Shown here piece after piece: positions 62,858 to 64,000 of a stretch of 64,000 bases of DNA. The notes under the pieces are model-generated. The model was not told where the DNA came from and did no database searches. It worked only from the letters and a program-made list of their open reading frames with translations. Source of the DNA: Colias croceus. Lineage: Eukaryota > Arthropoda > Insecta > Lepidoptera > Pieridae. The first letter of the stretch is position 1; every line of letters begins with the position of its first letter. The DNA is taken from assembly GCF_905220415.1 (NCBI RefSeq), contig NC_059568.1:6200001-6264000 (forward strand). The letters are read 5' to 3'. Position numbers and translations under genes: made by a program.

Positions 62858-64000
62858 GTATGTTGTCTTATAATAATTATTTTTATTAACATCAATTAAC
62901 TAATTACTTAGCTAGCGAAGTCACAAAATAATTGTATTTGATTGACCAATTTTTATATCAACTTCAGTGATTAAGTTTCAATTAAAACTGTCCAAGCGAG
63001 AATAAAATATTGAATGAATGAAATAAAACATACGCTTAATTAAGCAAAACATTAATATACTTGCGCTTGTTAACACCTGCGTTGTGTCAAATAAATCTTT
63101 TATATTTAAATTGAATATGAATAGATAATATTTTTTGTTTTATCACATTTTTTGTTTGCCGAGTTGAATACACCTGACACAATACATTACGTTCAACATC
63201 ATCTTCCAAAACATATCCTTAAGATTGTTAGTATAGGTAACTGTTTTCTCTCACTTACATACTTTATATAAGTATTATTTTTAGTAATGAATTACAAGAA
63301 TACTCAAACGTACAAACATAATTTTTTTTCTAACTTTTTATCATTGCTTCTATAAAACTGTAATAATAGAGTTCAACCGTTGTAGGCTATTCGTTAGCGT
63401 CACATAGAAATAAGTAGTTTTTCAGAAGGTTCATCGACCTCCTTATAATCGGTTTCATCAGCGTCTGCCGTGGGCTAATTGTAAAAAATACGAAATAAAA
63501 TTCAGCTCTAAGATTGCAATGTATTATTGTACGTGCGAACATTCGTCACGGATTGATAAACACGTCCAAGAACATCGAAATTTGTGTTCATTAAATCCTT
63601 TTTTGTAAAACTTTAGATACGAAATTACTGACCTATACTGAATATTGACAAATTTTAAATGAATAGAATAAACGATTAATATACATGATACCTACTCTCA
63701 AACGCGCCAAAGAAATTAATTAAACCAAACAAGCGAACACTTTATAATTTAAAACGAATATTTTAGTAAGACATGTTTCCTTGTAGTTATAAAAAGTTAC
63801 CTACTTCCATTCAGTTTTTTTCTATGAAAAATGACTGACTTCCTGTAATAAATACTTGTAACAGTTGTAAATATTATTTCTACAATACGATCAAATACGG
63901 ACCAGAGTACGGTACTTTTTGGAACAAACATGCAAACTGGTTATACTGTGCCTTTGCTATTCTACTTTCCTCATTTCTATATTGGAATGTCAGGGTTCAA
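62858..64000 (+). other. Start of UNC93-like intron, open at right edge
   Basis: AT-rich sequence after the donor at 62858. I see no exon, RNA gene or clear repeat here; the gene continues past the window. Confidence -1.

Overview
The window looks like AT-rich nuclear DNA from a lepidopteran insect. The evidence is a spliced gene for an UNC93-like membrane protein very close to insect members of that family, several copies of Lep1-type non-autonomous Helitrons (5' TCTATACTAATATTATAAAG, 3' CTAG, A/T target), and a high density of the TAGGTA/TACCTA motif. All calls come from reading the sequence; no search was run.

Only one convincing protein-coding gene is present, and it is incomplete. Four coding exons on the + strand (60075-60763, 61258-61483, 61896-62061, 62590-62857) join in frame (phases 1, 2, 0, then 1 at the last donor). 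They give 443 residues of an UNC93-like multi-pass membrane protein whose last exon or exons lie beyond the right edge. The acceptor just before the start codon means that at least one 5' non-coding exon lies upstream. The best candidate is a CpG-rich block ending in a splice donor at 17541. If that is right, most of the window (about 17.5-60 kb) is one very long first intron. A second CpG-richer block at about 48.84-49.40 kb could be an alternative promoter or enhancer.

The first 17 kb is dominated by mobile elements. From about 658 to 4065 there is a large palindrome made of two inverted copies of a 1.1 kb element. Its right arm carries a hAT element (2532-3590, 8-bp target duplication, decayed BED zinc-finger start), which is itself interrupted by a Helitron (3143-3357). 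From 8219 to 9635 there is a TA-flanked inverted-repeat element studded with copies of a 16-bp motif. Short inverted-repeat elements whose ends share GTGAAACTT lie at about 7.7, 10.5, 14.5, 42.0 and 46.75 kb. A tRNA-like SINE with an 11-bp target duplication lies at 33855-34046. A tandem array of three Helitrons lies at 50304-51179.

The remaining tens of kilobases show no coding sequence, tRNA, rRNA or CRISPR that I can support. The short ORFs scattered through them look like chance frames. A few GC-richer or palindromic islands are noted as possible regulatory DNA.
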